Numbered from the stretch's first letter, positions 27,300-37,959 are shown. The stretch is DNA of 64,000 nt from JAJEFO01 sp965221845 (GCA_965221845.1 OZ244919.1:1302001-1366000); one strand, 5' to 3'. The notes: generated from the sequence alone by a model not told the origin. Translations and numbers: made by a program.

Positions 27300-28120
27300 G
27301 GCCGCCTCGCGGCTGCGCCCGCCGGTCTTGAGGACCTCGCGCCCGCGCGCGACGCGGATGGCCTGGCGGCGCCCGTGAAGCGCGGACCAGCCGTCCCGTT
27401 GAGCCCCGGACAGATCGACCGCCGCGCAGCGGCGGCGCCCGGGGCGTCCGTGGCCCCTTGTCGACGGTCTCGTGCCAGGGCGCGCCGGTGAAGCCGGTCG
27501 CCCCGGGACCGTCGCGGACGGTCGTCTGGCTGTCCCTGCCGCGGTGACGACATGGTCGGCCTGGCGTCCGGGATGTCCTCCCGGCCCGTCGCCTCGGCGG
27601 CGGCGTCAGCAAGTGCATGCATGAAGATCTCCCCGGGCCGGCCGTGACGGCGGAAGCGCGCGGCGCCGCCGGACCCGCGCGCGAAGCCGCGCGTCAGCCC
27701 CGGCGAGCGCCGGTTCGACGCGCGGCAGCCGGCGCCCGTGAACCGCGGGACGTCGACGAACGTCTCCGCAAGCAGGGCCGGGGCAGCCGTGCGCGGCCTC
27801 GACGTCGGCGGACAGCCGGCGCAGGCCGGGGCGCGGGATGACGAAGCGGGCGTTGCTGCAGGCCGGGTGCAGGCGCCGGAACCGCCGGTCCGGCGACCGC
27901 CCGGTCCAGCGGTCCCGCGCGGCCGGCCTGGACGCGCCCGGCTGCCGGCCGGGTCCCCCCGTGCAGCGCGGCCCGGGCAGCAGGCCCTTGCCGACGATGC
28001 CGTGGAACCGCAGGCAGCGGCGCTCCGCGGCCAGGCGGTCCCGGAGCCGGTGCCCGCCGCGGGTCGGGCGCACCGTGACCGCGCGCAGGTCGACGGACGA
28101 CTCCGGCGTCGGAAGAGCCG
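27300..28120 (-). pseudogene. transposon protein with DUF4338 and ISAs1-like domains, decayed
   Basis: On the minus strand, frame pieces give an N-terminal PTPESSVDLRAVTV, ARFVIPRPGLRRLSADVE, then LLAETFVDVPRFTGAGCRAS with TRGFARGSGG and GRPGEIFMHALAD, which is DUF4338 (the fold also used by DruA of Druantia). Past it comes PWHETVDKG, a block typical of ISAs1-type transposases, and further scrambled pieces. At least three frameshifts are present. This arrangement is known from transposons carrying DUF4338, so I read it as mobile-element debris rather than a defence gene. Confidence 0.6.
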
Positions 28121-28297
28121 CCATGGCCGGCACGCTGCAACGTCAGGAACGGAATCGCCGGCCCCGGAATCACGGCGCGCCGGTCACTGGACGGACAATA
28201 AAATCGCCCTGCCCCGCTTTCGACGGGTCTGGAGCCTGCCCGCAAGGCAGGCTATCATCCTGCGCAGTGCCGCGCGCACGCCGGCCGGGAGGACGCC

Positions 28298-28732
28298 ATG
28301 GCGGAAGCCGCCTTCAACACCATCGCCGAGGTCCAGCGCCTTCGCGCCGCGGGCTTCGAGCAGACGCAGGCCGAGGCCATCACGCTCTCGATCCATGCCG
28401 GCGTCACCGGCGGGGTCGCGACAAAGGCCGACATCGAGACGCTCAGGACCGCGACGAAGGCCGACATCGACAAGCTCGGCGCCGCGACGAAGGCCGGCAT
28501 CGACAAGCTCGGCGCCGCGACGAAGGCCGACGTCGCGGCCCTGGACGCCAAGATCGACGGCGTCAAGGAGACGCTCGAGGCGAAGGTCGAGAAGCAGGGC
28601 GAGGCGCTTCGCCGCGAGATCGCGGACGGCCGCGCCGAGATCGCCAGGGGCCAGCTGGGCCAGCTGCGCTGGACGGTCGGCTCCGTGATCGCGCTCGGCG
28701 CGCTCCTGACCGGCCTGATCACGCTCGGCTGA
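28298..28732 (+). CDS. coiled-coil membrane-anchored protein (DUF1640-like)
   Basis: The 144-residue protein has an N-terminal helical segment (FNTIAEVQRLRAAGFEQTQAEAI), a long coiled coil and a C-terminal membrane helix (TVGSVIALGALLTGLITL). This is the layout of DUF1640/CCDC90-like proteins. Within the coil an 11-residue unit of the type ATKADIDKLGA is repeated about three times (bases about 28,447-28,545). A GGGAGG precedes the ATG. It stands between IS debris and hisD, and its stop is immediately followed by a run of 13 C. Confidence 0.75.
   Translation: MAEAAFNTIAEVQRLRAAGFEQTQAEAITLSIHAGVTGGVATKADIETLRTATKADIDKLGAATKAGIDKLGAATKADVAALDAKIDGVKETLEAKVEKQGEALRREIADGRAEIARGQLGQLRWTVGSVIALGALLTGLITLG
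28447..28545 (+). repeat. tandem 33-bp coding repeat
   Basis: Three consecutive 33-bp units encode variants of ATKADIDKLGA in the coiled-coil protein, differing by few substitutions (D to G, DKL to AAL). Copy number could change by slippage without changing the frame. Confidence 0.7.
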
Positions 28733-28745
28733 CCCCCCCCCCCCC
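28733..28745. repeat. 13-base C homopolymer
   Basis: Thirteen consecutive cytosines follow directly on the stop codon of the coiled-coil gene. Such a tract is prone to slippage and to sequencing error; being untranslated, length changes would not alter the protein. Confidence 0.85.
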
Positions 28746-29011
28746 GGCCATGCGTCCGGGCGCACCCCTCCTGAAACGATCCGGACGCGTCATGGCAGCC
28801 CCTGCCCTCGAGGCCGTTCGGCGCGACGATCTCCTTTCGGGGACACACACTGGCCCAAAGCTCGGTCCGCGATATGCGACAGCCGTCGCTCCCTCCCACA
28901 TGCGCATGCCGACCCGCTGGCGGTCCAGTTGCTCAGGCGGAAGCGGAATTGCCTGTACGGGCGCGGAACGCCGAAAGGTCGGCGGGTTCGGAATCCCGTG
29001 CGGCTCCAGCG

Positions 29012-30313
29012 CTATCCGTTCAGTTGGTCGAGCCTGATGCGGACGCTCAGCCCGTGCGCCTGAAGCCGCTCGCTTTCCGCAAGCGCAACTGCCGCAGGAC
29101 CAATTTTCCGAAGCGCATCGGGGGTCATCTGCGCCAGCGTCGTGCGTTTCATGAAATCGAGCACCGTGAGACCGGACGAAAACCGTGTCGTGCGCCCGGT
29201 CGGCAGGACATGGTTCGGCCCCCCCACGTAGTCGCCGACCGCCTCGGGCGTCCAAGCGCCCAGGAAGATCGCTCCCGCGTTCCTTATGTTCGGGACCAGT
29301 GACCCGGGGTCGCTGACGCAGAGCTCCAGATGCTCCGGAGCCATGTCATCCGCCAGAGCCGCCGCTTCGCCCAGATCCCGCACCAGGATGACGGCACCGT
29401 TCCGTTCCCAGCTCGCGGCCGCGATGTCACGCCTGTCGAGCGACTTCAGGTTTTCCTCGATCGAGACGGCCACGAGCTCGGCCAGTGTCGGATCGGTCGT
29501 GACAAGCATGGCCTGCGCGCTTTCGTCATGCTCCGCCTGGCTCAGCAGGTCGAGCGCGATCCAGTCCGGGTCGCCTGACTTGTCGGCAATGACCAGGATT
29601 TCGGAAGGGCCTGCGATCATGTCGATTCCGACCTGCCCGAACACCTGCCGCTTTGCCGCGGCAACGTAGGCGTTGCCGGGGCCCGTGATCTTGTCGACCG
29701 GCACGACGGTTTCCGTCCCGTAGGCAAGGGCGGCAACCGCCTGGGCACCGCCCAGCCTGTGAACCGTGCCGATGCCGGAAAGCCTTGCGGCCAGAAGGAC
29801 CAGCGGGCTGATCTCGCCGTGCGGCGCCGGCACCGTCATGACGAGGCGCTCGACTCCGGCAACCTGCGCAGGAATGGCGTTCATCAGGACCGATGACGGA
29901 TAGCTCGCCTGTCCGCCCGGCACATAGAGTCCCGCCGACTTCACGGGCGTCCAGCGCCAGCCGAGCGTGGCGCCGACCTCGTCGGTCCAGAGCGCGTCGT
30001 CCGGCCGCTGCCGCTCGTGATACGCACGGATGCGCGACGCGGCGAGCTGCAGCGCCTCGCGCTCGCGCGAACCGATCCCTGAGATCGCGCGTTCGACCTC
30101 TTCTTCGGAAACGGTGAACTCTTCCGGCGTCAGCTCAAGGTGGTCATGTCTTGCGGTGAGCTCCGCCAGGGCCACGTCGCCGCGCGCGCGCACGTCGGCG
30201 ATGATCTTCGCAACCGCCTGGCTCACTTCCGGCGCGTCCTCGCGTCTCAAGGACACGAGCGCGCGAAACCTGCTCTCGAACTCCGGATCCGTCGTGTCAA
30301 GAAAATGCGCCAT
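29012..30313 (-). CDS. hisD: histidinol dehydrogenase
   Basis: This 433-residue zinc enzyme oxidises L-histidinol to L-histidine in two NAD-dependent steps, the last reactions of histidine synthesis. Family blocks are VPGGQASYPSSVLMNAIPA, LGGAQAVAALAYGTETV, KITGPGNAYVAAAKRQVFG, DMIAGPSEILVIAD, the zinc/catalytic region DLLSQAEHDESAQA, and APEHLEL and GPNHVLPTG. Length is normal. It heads a minus-strand group with DUF2948 and murA upstream (57-nt gap to DUF2948). hisA lies nearby but on the opposite strand. Confidence 0.97.
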   Translation of the reverse strand: MAHFLDTTDPEFESRFRALVSLRREDAPEVSQAVAKIIADVRARGDVALAELTARHDHLELTPEEFTVSEEEVERAISGIGSREREALQLAASRIRAYHERQRPDDALWTDEVGATLGWRWTPVKSAGLYVPGGQASYPSSVLMNAIPAQVAGVERLVMTVPAPHGEISPLVLLAARLSGIGTVHRLGGAQAVAALAYGTETVVPVDKITGPGNAYVAAAKRQVFGQVGIDMIAGPSEILVIADKSGDPDWIALDLLSQAEHDESAQAMLVTTDPTLAELVAVSIEENLKSLDRRDIAAASWERNGAVILVRDLGEAAALADDMAPEHLELCVSDPGSLVPNIRNAGAIFLGAWTPEAVGDYVGGPNHVLPTGRTTRFSSGLTVLDFMKRTTLAQMTPDALRKIGPAAVALAESERLQAHGLSVRIRLDQLNG

Positions 30314-30370
30314 TGACGACCTCTTCCGACCCATGGCTGCGCGCCGGGGCATTCCGGCCCGGGTCCAGCG

Positions 30371-30841
30371 TCACTCCGGGTGCCGGGGCGTCCGTCGCGT
30401 GGACGCTTCGTAAGCGCACGTGACGTCCTGCAAGGTGACGTTGAGCGCCTCGACCTCGACTTCAACAGCCGCGTCACCTGCAAACGTCAGCACCACGCGA
30501 CCTGTCCCGTCCGCATCAGGCTCGAACCCGAGCATCAGCAAGGACAGCACGACGTCCCGCGATGCGCCCGGCACCGGCGCCTGGCGCCTGACCCCGACCA
30601 CGTCCTCCACCGCGAGAACCGCCTGCACGCGCTCCGGCTGCCCGTCCTCCCCCGCCGCCTCCCACCGGAAGCGATTGATCAGGCAGGCAAATCGCCGCCT
30701 CCTGCGGTCCCATGCCATCTCGCTCGCCGGCAGTATCGCGTCCTGAGCAAGCGCCGAAACGACCTGCAGGTCCTCGGCGTCATCCGCACGCAGCTTCAGC
30801 GAGCGCTCCGAACCTTCCCGCACTCTCGCGCCCTTCGCCAT
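30371..30841 (-). CDS. DUF2948 family protein
   Basis: The 156-residue protein matches DUF2948, which is restricted mainly to alphaproteobacteria: LKLRADDAEDLQVVSALAQDA, EMAWDRRRRRFACLINRFRWE, VLSLLMLGFEPD and the C-terminal DVTCAYEAS are typical. Function is unknown. Its ATG overlaps the murA stop (TGATG), and hisD follows; this murA-DUF2948-hisD order is a standard Rhodobacterales neighbourhood. Confidence 0.9.
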   Translation of the reverse strand: MAKGARVREGSERSLKLRADDAEDLQVVSALAQDAILPASEMAWDRRRRRFACLINRFRWEAAGEDGQPERVQAVLAVEDVVGVRRQAPVPGASRDVVLSLLMLGFEPDADGTGRVVLTFAGDAAVEVEVEALNVTLQDVTCAYEASTRRTPRHPE

Positions 30842-32106
30842 CAATTCCTGATCCTCTCGATCCTGGCGCCCACCGAGCCCAGCTTCTCCTCCACGCGCTC
30901 GTAGCCCCGGTCAAGATGGTAGACGCGGCTGACCACGGTCTCGCCTTCGGCGCCGAGGCCCGCCAGGATCAGGGACACCGACGCGCGAAGATCCGTCGCC
31001 ATGACGGGCGCGCCCCTGAGGCGCTCAACGCCCGTGACAGTCGCGGTTCCGCCCCGCACGTCAATGTCGGCCCCCATTCGAGTCAGTTCCGGCGCATGCA
31101 TGAACCGGTTTTCGAAGATCGTCTCCTCGAGACTGCTCACGCCGTCCGCAGTGCAAAGCAGGGCCATCATCTGCGCCTGCAGGTCGGTCGGAAACCCCGG
31201 ATACGTCTCTGTCCTGACGTCGATCGGGCGGATGCGGCCGTCGCCGCGCGCAACCTTGACCCCCCGCCCCGTCTCCTCGACGGACACGCCGGCCTGCCCA
31301 AGCCGTTCCGCAATGGCCCGGACGAGATCCATCCGCCCGCCGAGGCACTCCACCTCGCCGCCGCAGATCGCCGGCGCCATCATGTAGGTTCCGAGCTCGA
31401 TCCGGTCGGCGATCACCTCGTGCGTGGCGCCTCCAAGCTGGCCTGCCCCCTCGATCGCGATGGTCGACGTGCCCGCGCCCTCGATCCGCGCGCCCATCGC
31501 CGCAAGGCATTCGGCCAGGTCGACGATCTCGGGCTCGCGTGCCGCGTTCTCGATGACCGTCGCGCCCTTCGCCAGCGTCGCGGCCATCAGGACGTTCTCG
31601 GTTGCGCCCACGCTTGCGATCGCGAGCGTCACGTTCGCGCCCTTCAGCCCTTTCGGCGCGGTTGCGTGCAGGTACCCGTCCTTCAGCTCGATGTTCGCAC
31701 CCAGCGCCTCCAGCGCGGCGACGTGGACATCCATCGGGCGCGCGCCGATCGCGCACCCGCCCGGCAGCGAAACCGTCGCCTGGCCCTCCCGCGCAAGAAG
31801 CGGCCCCAGCACCAGGTTCGACGCGCGCATCTTGCGCACGATGTCGTACGCGGCGGTCGTGGAGACCGCCCCGTCCGAGGACAAGGTGATGACCTTGCCG
31901 TCCTCGGAGACCTCGACACGCACTCCCAGCGATCGTAGAAGCCGGCCCATCGCATCGATGTCCGACAGGCGCGGCGCGTTCATGAGGACAAGAGGCTCTT
32001 CGGTCAGCAATGTCGCCGGCATCAGGGCCAGGCACGAGTTCTTCGCTCCAGCGATCGGAATCCGGCCGTTCAGCCTCAGGCCTCCCGTAACGACTATGGA
32101 GTCCAT
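30841..32106 (-). CDS. murA: UDP-N-acetylglucosamine 1-carboxyvinyltransferase
   Basis: This 421-residue enzyme transfers enolpyruvate from PEP to UDP-GlcNAc, the first committed step of peptidoglycan synthesis. Key pieces: GRIPIAGAKNSCLALM (Lys of the active site), RKMRASNLVLGPLLARE, the loop with the catalytic Cys, GGCAIGARPMDVHV (fosfomycin target), AREPEIVDLAECL, and YPGFPTDLQAQMMAL. The ATG at MDSIVV is chosen; the frame is open further upstream but that part is not conserved. Confidence 0.97.
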   Translation of the reverse strand: MDSIVVTGGLRLNGRIPIAGAKNSCLALMPATLLTEEPLVLMNAPRLSDIDAMGRLLRSLGVRVEVSEDGKVITLSSDGAVSTTAAYDIVRKMRASNLVLGPLLAREGQATVSLPGGCAIGARPMDVHVAALEALGANIELKDGYLHATAPKGLKGANVTLAIASVGATENVLMAATLAKGATVIENAAREPEIVDLAECLAAMGARIEGAGTSTIAIEGAGQLGGATHEVIADRIELGTYMMAPAICGGEVECLGGRMDLVRAIAERLGQAGVSVEETGRGVKVARGDGRIRPIDVRTETYPGFPTDLQAQMMALLCTADGVSSLEETIFENRFMHAPELTRMGADIDVRGGTATVTGVERLRGAPVMATDLRASVSLILAGLGAEGETVVSRVYHLDRGYERVEEKLGSVGARIERIRN

Positions 32107-32252
32107 TGTTCTGCCCGGCCCTTGCCCCCGTCCTTCCGCACCCGCGCCTGGGCCTTGCGCTTCTTCAGATTTGCCCTGAGCGCCGCCTTCAGGCGGTCCT
32201 GCCGGGCCTCGGCTCGTCCGCGTTCGCTTCCTGCATGTGTCCTTGCGCCCAT
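32094..32252 (-). CDS. small basic ORF overlapping the murA start
   Basis: A 52-residue reading frame, MGARTHAGSERGRAEARQ then LKAALRANLKKRKAQARV, is strongly basic and ends 13 nt inside murA. Its length, ATG and overlap suggest translational coupling with murA. Similar small basic ORFs often precede murA in related genomes as I recall, but I cannot verify conservation here. Confidence 0.45.
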   Translation of the reverse strand: MGARTHAGSERGRAEARQDRLKAALRANLKKRKAQARVRKDGGKGRAEQWTP

Positions 32253-32345
32253 GCTGGCAGCCTATCCGAGCCGCGAACGGCCGTCCAGATCGGGCTTGCG
32301 CGACATGGCGATTGTCACTATCCACACGTCCGTTCGCCGCCCGGC

Positions 32346-32420
32346 GCTGCCGTAGCTCAGGGGCAGAGCACTCCCTTGGTAAGGGAGAGGTCGAGAGTTC
32401 AAATCTCTCCGGCAGCACCA
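32346..32420 (+). tRNA. tRNA-Thr (GGT)
   Basis: A complete cloverleaf: acceptor GCTGCCG paired with CGGCAGC, D arm AGCTCAGGGGCAGAGC, anticodon stem CTCCC/GGGAG with GGT in the loop, T arm GAGAGTTCAAATCTCTC and an encoded CCA. It lies between the divergent murA and hisA genes. Confidence 0.96.
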
Positions 32421-32582
32421 CGCCGGCATCGGCGGCAGGGCCGGATCCCTGCAGCGCAGCATCGCGTCGATCCTTGAAATCCGCGGCGCCCGTCGCGCCG
32501 CCGAAGGCGGCCACGACTCCGGCGGAGCTTGCCCGGCCGTCCCGCGCCGGGCAAGAGGGCGCGACGAGACCGGAGCGCCATC

Positions 32583-33302
32583 ATGATCCTCTACCCCGCA
32601 ATAGACCTCAAGGACGGGCTCTGCGTCAGGCTGCTCAAGGGTGACATGAGCAACGCCACGGTATTCAGTGACGACCCGGGCGCGCAGGCCGCGGCATTCG
32701 AGGCGGCAGGCGCCGAATGGCTTCATCTCGTCGACCTGAACGGCGCGTTTGCCGGACATCCGGTCAACGCGCCTGCCGTCGAATCAATCCTTCGCGCCGT
32801 CTCCATACCCGCCCAGCTTGGCGGCGGCATTCGCGACATGGCGACGATCGAGGACTGGCTCGCGAAAGGGGTCGCCCGGGTCGTGCTCGGGACGGTCGCC
32901 GCCGAGAACCCTGATTTCGTCCGCGAGGCGGCGCGGACGTTCCCGGGCAGGATTGCGGTCGGCATCGACGCCCGCGACGGACATGTCGCGACACGCGGCT
33001 GGGCGAAGACGACCGAAATGACGGCAACGGATCTCGCAGGAGCCTGCGAGGATGCCGGAATCGCCGCCGTCATCCACACCGACATCGACCGGGACGGGGC
33101 AATGGGCGGGCCCAACGTCGACGCGACCGCGGCGCTGGCCCGCAAGGTGGGGGTCCCGGTCATTGCAAGCGGGGGCGTCTCTTCCGAGCACGACCTCATC
33201 CGCCTCCGCGACACGGGGGTCATTGCCGGAGCGATCTCGGGACGCGCACTCTATGACGGGGCGATCGACCTGCGCAGGGCGCTGGCGATCCTTGCCGCCT
33301 GA
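32583..33302 (+). CDS. hisA: 1-(5-phosphoribosyl)-5-[(5-phosphoribosylamino)methylideneamino]imidazole-4-carboxamide isomerase
   Basis: This 239-residue TIM barrel catalyses the Amadori isomerisation of ProFAR to PRFAR in histidine synthesis. The catalytic Asp pair is seen in LYPAIDLKDGLCVRL (residue 8) and IHTDIDRDGAMGGPN (about 127). Phosphate loops are LGGGIRD and IASGGVSS. The ATG directly precedes MILYPAIDL. Unlike many bacteria it is not next to hisH/hisF in this window; hisD is 2 kb away on the other strand. Confidence 0.97.
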   Translation: MILYPAIDLKDGLCVRLLKGDMSNATVFSDDPGAQAAAFEAAGAEWLHLVDLNGAFAGHPVNAPAVESILRAVSIPAQLGGGIRDMATIEDWLAKGVARVVLGTVAAENPDFVREAARTFPGRIAVGIDARDGHVATRGWAKTTEMTATDLAGACEDAGIAAVIHTDIDRDGAMGGPNVDATAALARKVGVPVIASGGVSSEHDLIRLRDTGVIAGAISGRALYDGAIDLRRALAILAA

Positions 33303-33375
33303 ACGCGGGCGGCGCGGCAGGATTCCGGGCCGCGGCCAGCGCGACGGCAGCCGGAACAGCGGTGCGCGGTTCATC

Positions 33376-33615
33376 TCACCCTGAACGGTCCCCGTCCCTG
33401 CCGGCGCCCGGATCCGCCTTTCCGATGCCCCGGAACACGGCGCGAAAGGGCAGGACCCACAGGATGCCCAGGGCCAGGTAGATCAGGAGCTCCGCCAAGG
33501 CCGGCGGGCGGTCCAGGGCGCCGACGACCGTTGCCGCGACGACAATGTAGGCCGGCAAGCCGAGAAGCAGGATCGCCAGGGACCACCGTCTCCGCGCCTT
33601 CCATGACGATGCCAT
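33376..33615 (-). CDS. DUF2842 family membrane protein
   Basis: The 79-residue protein has two membrane helices (LAILLLGLPAYIVVAATVVG and LLIYLALGILWVLPF) and the family's SWKARRRW start and VFRGIGKADP end. DUF2842 is typical of Rhodobacterales and its function is unknown. The ATG is preceded by GGAAG at 6 nt. It lies 13 nt downstream of purA on the same strand and probably shares its transcript. Confidence 0.85.
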   Translation of the reverse strand: MASSWKARRRWSLAILLLGLPAYIVVAATVVGALDRPPALAELLIYLALGILWVLPFRAVFRGIGKADPGAGRDGDRSG

Positions 33616-33628
33616 CAGCGCTTCCACG

Positions 33629-34921
<1,293 letters not shown>

Positions 34922-35140
34922 GGGCGCCTCCTCGCCAAGCGTGCGCTCTATAGCGGGACGCCACGCGGCAAGGAAGAGCGAATGCGCGCAGCGTGCGCCT
35001 GGCGGCGAGCCCGGGTCTCGCGTCCGCCGCCGGACCTGGCGCAACCGAACCAATACGCGTCGCCAGCGGCCGCGTCGAATGCCCTTGCCGGGATGACGGC
35101 GCGCGGCTAGGCAAGCGCAGGTTGCCGCGAGGAAAGCCGG

Positions 35141-36106
35141 ATGCAGGAAGTGCCCGAGTTCCATGACAGGATGCTGTCCTTGGGACTTGCCCGCGTGAGC
35201 GAGGCGGCCGCGCTGGCTTCCGCGCGCCAGATCGGGCGCGGCAGCGAAAGGGCCGCCGACCAGGCAGCGGTCGAGGCGATGCGGACGCAGCTCAACCAGC
35301 TCGAGATCCGGGGCGTGGTGGTCATCGGCGAAGGCGAGCGCGACGAGGCGCCGATGCTGTACATCGGCGAGAGTGTCGGCACCGGCACAGGCCCCGAGGT
35401 GGACATCGCGCTCGATCCGCTCGAAGGCACGACGCTCACGGCAAAGGACATGCCGAACGCCCTGACTGTGATCGCGATGGGTCCGCGCGGAACAATGCTC
35501 AACGCCCCGGACACCTACATGGAAAAGCTCGCGGTCGGCCCGGGCATGCCGGACGGCGTCGTCAGCATGGACATGAGTCCGTCCGAACGCGTAACGGCAA
35601 TTGCCGCTGCAAGGGGCTGTTCCGCCGGGGACATAACGGTCTGCGTCCTGGAACGTCCCCGGCACGAAGACATGATCGCGGACATCCGGACCACGGGAGC
35701 CGCCGTGCGCCTGATAACGGACGGGGACGTCGCCGCCGTGATCCATTGCGCCGAGCCGGACACCGGCATTGACATGTACATGGGCGCGGGCGGCGCGCCG
35801 GAGGGCGTCCTGGCCGCCGCCGCGCTGAAATGCCTGGGCGGACAGATTCTCGGCAGGCTGCAGTTTCGGAACGATTCGGAGAGGGAGCGCGCCAGGAAGG
35901 TCGGCATCGAGGATCTCGACCGCGTGTACTCGAGGGACGACCTGATCCAGGGTGACGTGATCTTCGCGGCAACGGGCGTCACGGACGGCTCGATGCTGCC
36001 CGGGATCAGGCGCGAGCCGGGCTGGCTGACCGCCGAGACGATTCTCATGCGCTCGAAGACTGGTTCGATGCGGCGGATGACATATCGCCACCCAGCAGGA
36101 GAATGA
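35141..36106 (+). CDS. glpX: class II fructose-1,6-bisphosphatase
   Basis: This 321-residue enzyme dephosphorylates fructose-1,6-bisphosphate in gluconeogenesis or the Calvin cycle. GlpX motifs are clear: GEGERDEAPMLYIGE (metal site), DIALDPLEGTTL (catalytic Asp/Glu), DMSPSERV, MYMGAGGAPEGVLAAAALKC and the C-terminal GVTDGSMLPG. The stop overlaps recJ's start (ATGA), so glpX and recJ form an operon. Confidence 0.96.
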   Translation: MQEVPEFHDRMLSLGLARVSEAAALASARQIGRGSERAADQAAVEAMRTQLNQLEIRGVVVIGEGERDEAPMLYIGESVGTGTGPEVDIALDPLEGTTLTAKDMPNALTVIAMGPRGTMLNAPDTYMEKLAVGPGMPDGVVSMDMSPSERVTAIAAARGCSAGDITVCVLERPRHEDMIADIRTTGAAVRLITDGDVAAVIHCAEPDTGIDMYMGAGGAPEGVLAAAALKCLGGQILGRLQFRNDSERERARKVGIEDLDRVYSRDDLIQGDVIFAATGVTDGSMLPGIRREPGWLTAETILMRSKTGSMRRMTYRHPAGE

Positions 36107-37959
36107 CGGCGCAGGCGCCGGCATCCATTCTCATGCCCGGTCGGACATCCGTCTCCAGCCCCGCCTTGCCCGGAAAGGCCTTGTCCGGAAACCGTACCGC
36201 CCCCTCCCGGAATCCAGCCTTTCTCGATGTCGCGGAGTCCCTGACCGGCAGGCGATGGGTCGGCCCGGACGGTGACGCGCTCCGCATGGCGGACGCGCTT
36301 GAGCAGGATACAGGGCTGCCTGCCGCCCTCTGCCGCATCCTCGCGGACCGGGGCGTCCCGGCCGGGGACGTGGGGCAGTTCCTTGATCCCAGGCTCCGCG
36401 ACCTCCTTCCCGATCCCCGGAGCTTCCGCGACGCCGACATCGTTGCCGCGCGGCTGATCCGCGCCATGGCCGACAAGGAACGCGTCGCCGTGTTCGCCGA
36501 CTATGACGTGGACGGCGGCGCGGCCGCGGCGCTCCTCCTCGACTGGCTCGGGCAGCAGGGACACGGCGCGACCCTTTACGTGCCCGACCGTATCACCGAG
36601 GGCTACGGGCCAAACCCGCCGGCCATGCGCAAGCTCGCTGAAGCCCACGATCTCATCGTGTGCGTCGATTGCGGCACCCATTCGCTGGATGCGGTCTCGG
36701 CGGCGCGGGGAACGGACGTCCTGATCATGGACCATCATCTCGCGGCCGAGACCCTGCCGGACGCTTTCGGGGTCGTGAACCCGAGCCGTCAGGACGAAAG
36801 CGGCGACTTCACGCACCTTTGCGCCGCCGCGGTCACGTTCATCGTCCTTGTCGAGGCGAACCGGCAGCTCCGGGACAGTGGACGCGACGGGCCGGATCTC
36901 ATGGAGATGCTCGACCTCGTCGCGCTGGCCACGGTCGCTGACGTTGTCCCGCTTCACGGCGTCAACAGGGCGATCGTCCGCCAGGGCCTGCATGTGATGC
37001 GCGCGCGCAGGAGGCCTGGGCTCGCCGCGCTCGCGGACGTGGCGCGACTGACCACGCCGCCAGTCGCCTACCATCTTGGCTACGTCATAGGGCCGTGCGT
37101 CAATGCCGGTGGCCGCGTCGGACGCGCCGATCTTGGAGCACGGTGCCTGTCGGCACGCGACCCCGACGAAGCCCGGGCGCTGGCGGACCGTCTCGAGCAG
37201 CTGAACCGCGAGCGCCGCGAGATCGAGATGCAGGTGCGCGATGCGGCCTTTGCCCAAGCATGCGAACGGGGCCTTGACGGACCCCTGATCTGGGCGGCAG
37301 GCGACAACTGGCATCCAGGCGTGGTCGGGATCGTCGCGGCCCGCCTCAAGGAAACGGCACGACGCCCGGCGGTCGTCATCGGGTTCGACGGGCAGTTCGG
37401 CAAGGGCTCGGGCCGTTCAATAGCGGGTGTCGATCTCGGCCACGCAGTACAGCGCCTGCAGGCGGACGGGCTGCTCGTGAGGGGCGGCGGCCACAGGATG
37501 GCAGCGGGATTCACGATCGACCGGAACAAGCTCCCGGACGCGATGGAGCGTCTCGCGGAACACGTGGCCCGCCAGGGGTCTGCCATCGACAGCGCGAGGG
37601 ATCTCCGAATTGACTCGGCGCTCATGCCAGCAGCGGCGACAGTCGACCTCGTCGAGGAGATCGAGAGGGCGGGTCCGTTCGGGCAGGGTGCGCGAGCACC
37701 GAGATTCGCCTTTCCGGACGTCGTGATTCACCACGCCCGGCAGGTCGGAAACGGACATCTCAAGCTCACCTTCGGCGACGGGCTCGGAGCGCGCGTCGAC
37801 GCGATCGCGTTCAACGCGTTCTCGGGACCTCTGGGTTCCGCGCTCGCCGGGAAAAGGGGGCAGCGCTTTCATCTGGCCGGTCACATCGAGGTCGATCACT
37901 GGGGCGGCCGGCAGTCCGTGCAGCTCCGGCTGCAGGACGCCGCCGAGGCGCACGCCTGA
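36103..37959 (+). CDS. recJ: single-stranded-DNA-specific exonuclease RecJ
   Basis: This 618-residue DHH-family 5'-3' ssDNA exonuclease acts in recombination and mismatch repair. DHH motifs: VFADYDVDGGAAAALLL (motif I), VCVDCGTHS (II), LIMDHHLAAET (III), and LATVADVVPLHGVNR (IV). The DHHA1 part has RLLVRGGGHRMAAGFTI-like GGGH, and the C-terminal OB fold follows. The start overlaps the glpX stop. The first 40 residues are low-complexity, so a later start (for example before RRWVGPDG) cannot be excluded. Confidence 0.95.
   Translation: MTAQAPASILMPGRTSVSSPALPGKALSGNRTAPSRNPAFLDVAESLTGRRWVGPDGDALRMADALEQDTGLPAALCRILADRGVPAGDVGQFLDPRLRDLLPDPRSFRDADIVAARLIRAMADKERVAVFADYDVDGGAAAALLLDWLGQQGHGATLYVPDRITEGYGPNPPAMRKLAEAHDLIVCVDCGTHSLDAVSAARGTDVLIMDHHLAAETLPDAFGVVNPSRQDESGDFTHLCAAAVTFIVLVEANRQLRDSGRDGPDLMEMLDLVALATVADVVPLHGVNRAIVRQGLHVMRARRRPGLAALADVARLTTPPVAYHLGYVIGPCVNAGGRVGRADLGARCLSARDPDEARALADRLEQLNRERREIEMQVRDAAFAQACERGLDGPLIWAAGDNWHPGVVGIVAARLKETARRPAVVIGFDGQFGKGSGRSIAGVDLGHAVQRLQADGLLVRGGGHRMAAGFTIDRNKLPDAMERLAEHVARQGSAIDSARDLRIDSALMPAAATVDLVEEIERAGPFGQGARAPRFAFPDVVIHHARQVGNGHLKLTFGDGLGARVDAIAFNAFSGPLGSALAGKRGQRFHLAGHIEVDHWGGRQSVQLRLQDAAEAHA

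Noticed and set aside
27606..28133. Possible Druantia-type defence gene (DUF4338/DruA)
   Set aside because: It is frameshifted, fused to a transposase-like block and sits among other IS remnants; no other Druantia gene is nearby.
30841..32514. N-terminally extended MurA
   Set aside because: The family N terminus is MDSIVVTGG; the extension is non-conserved and runs antisense across tRNA-Thr.
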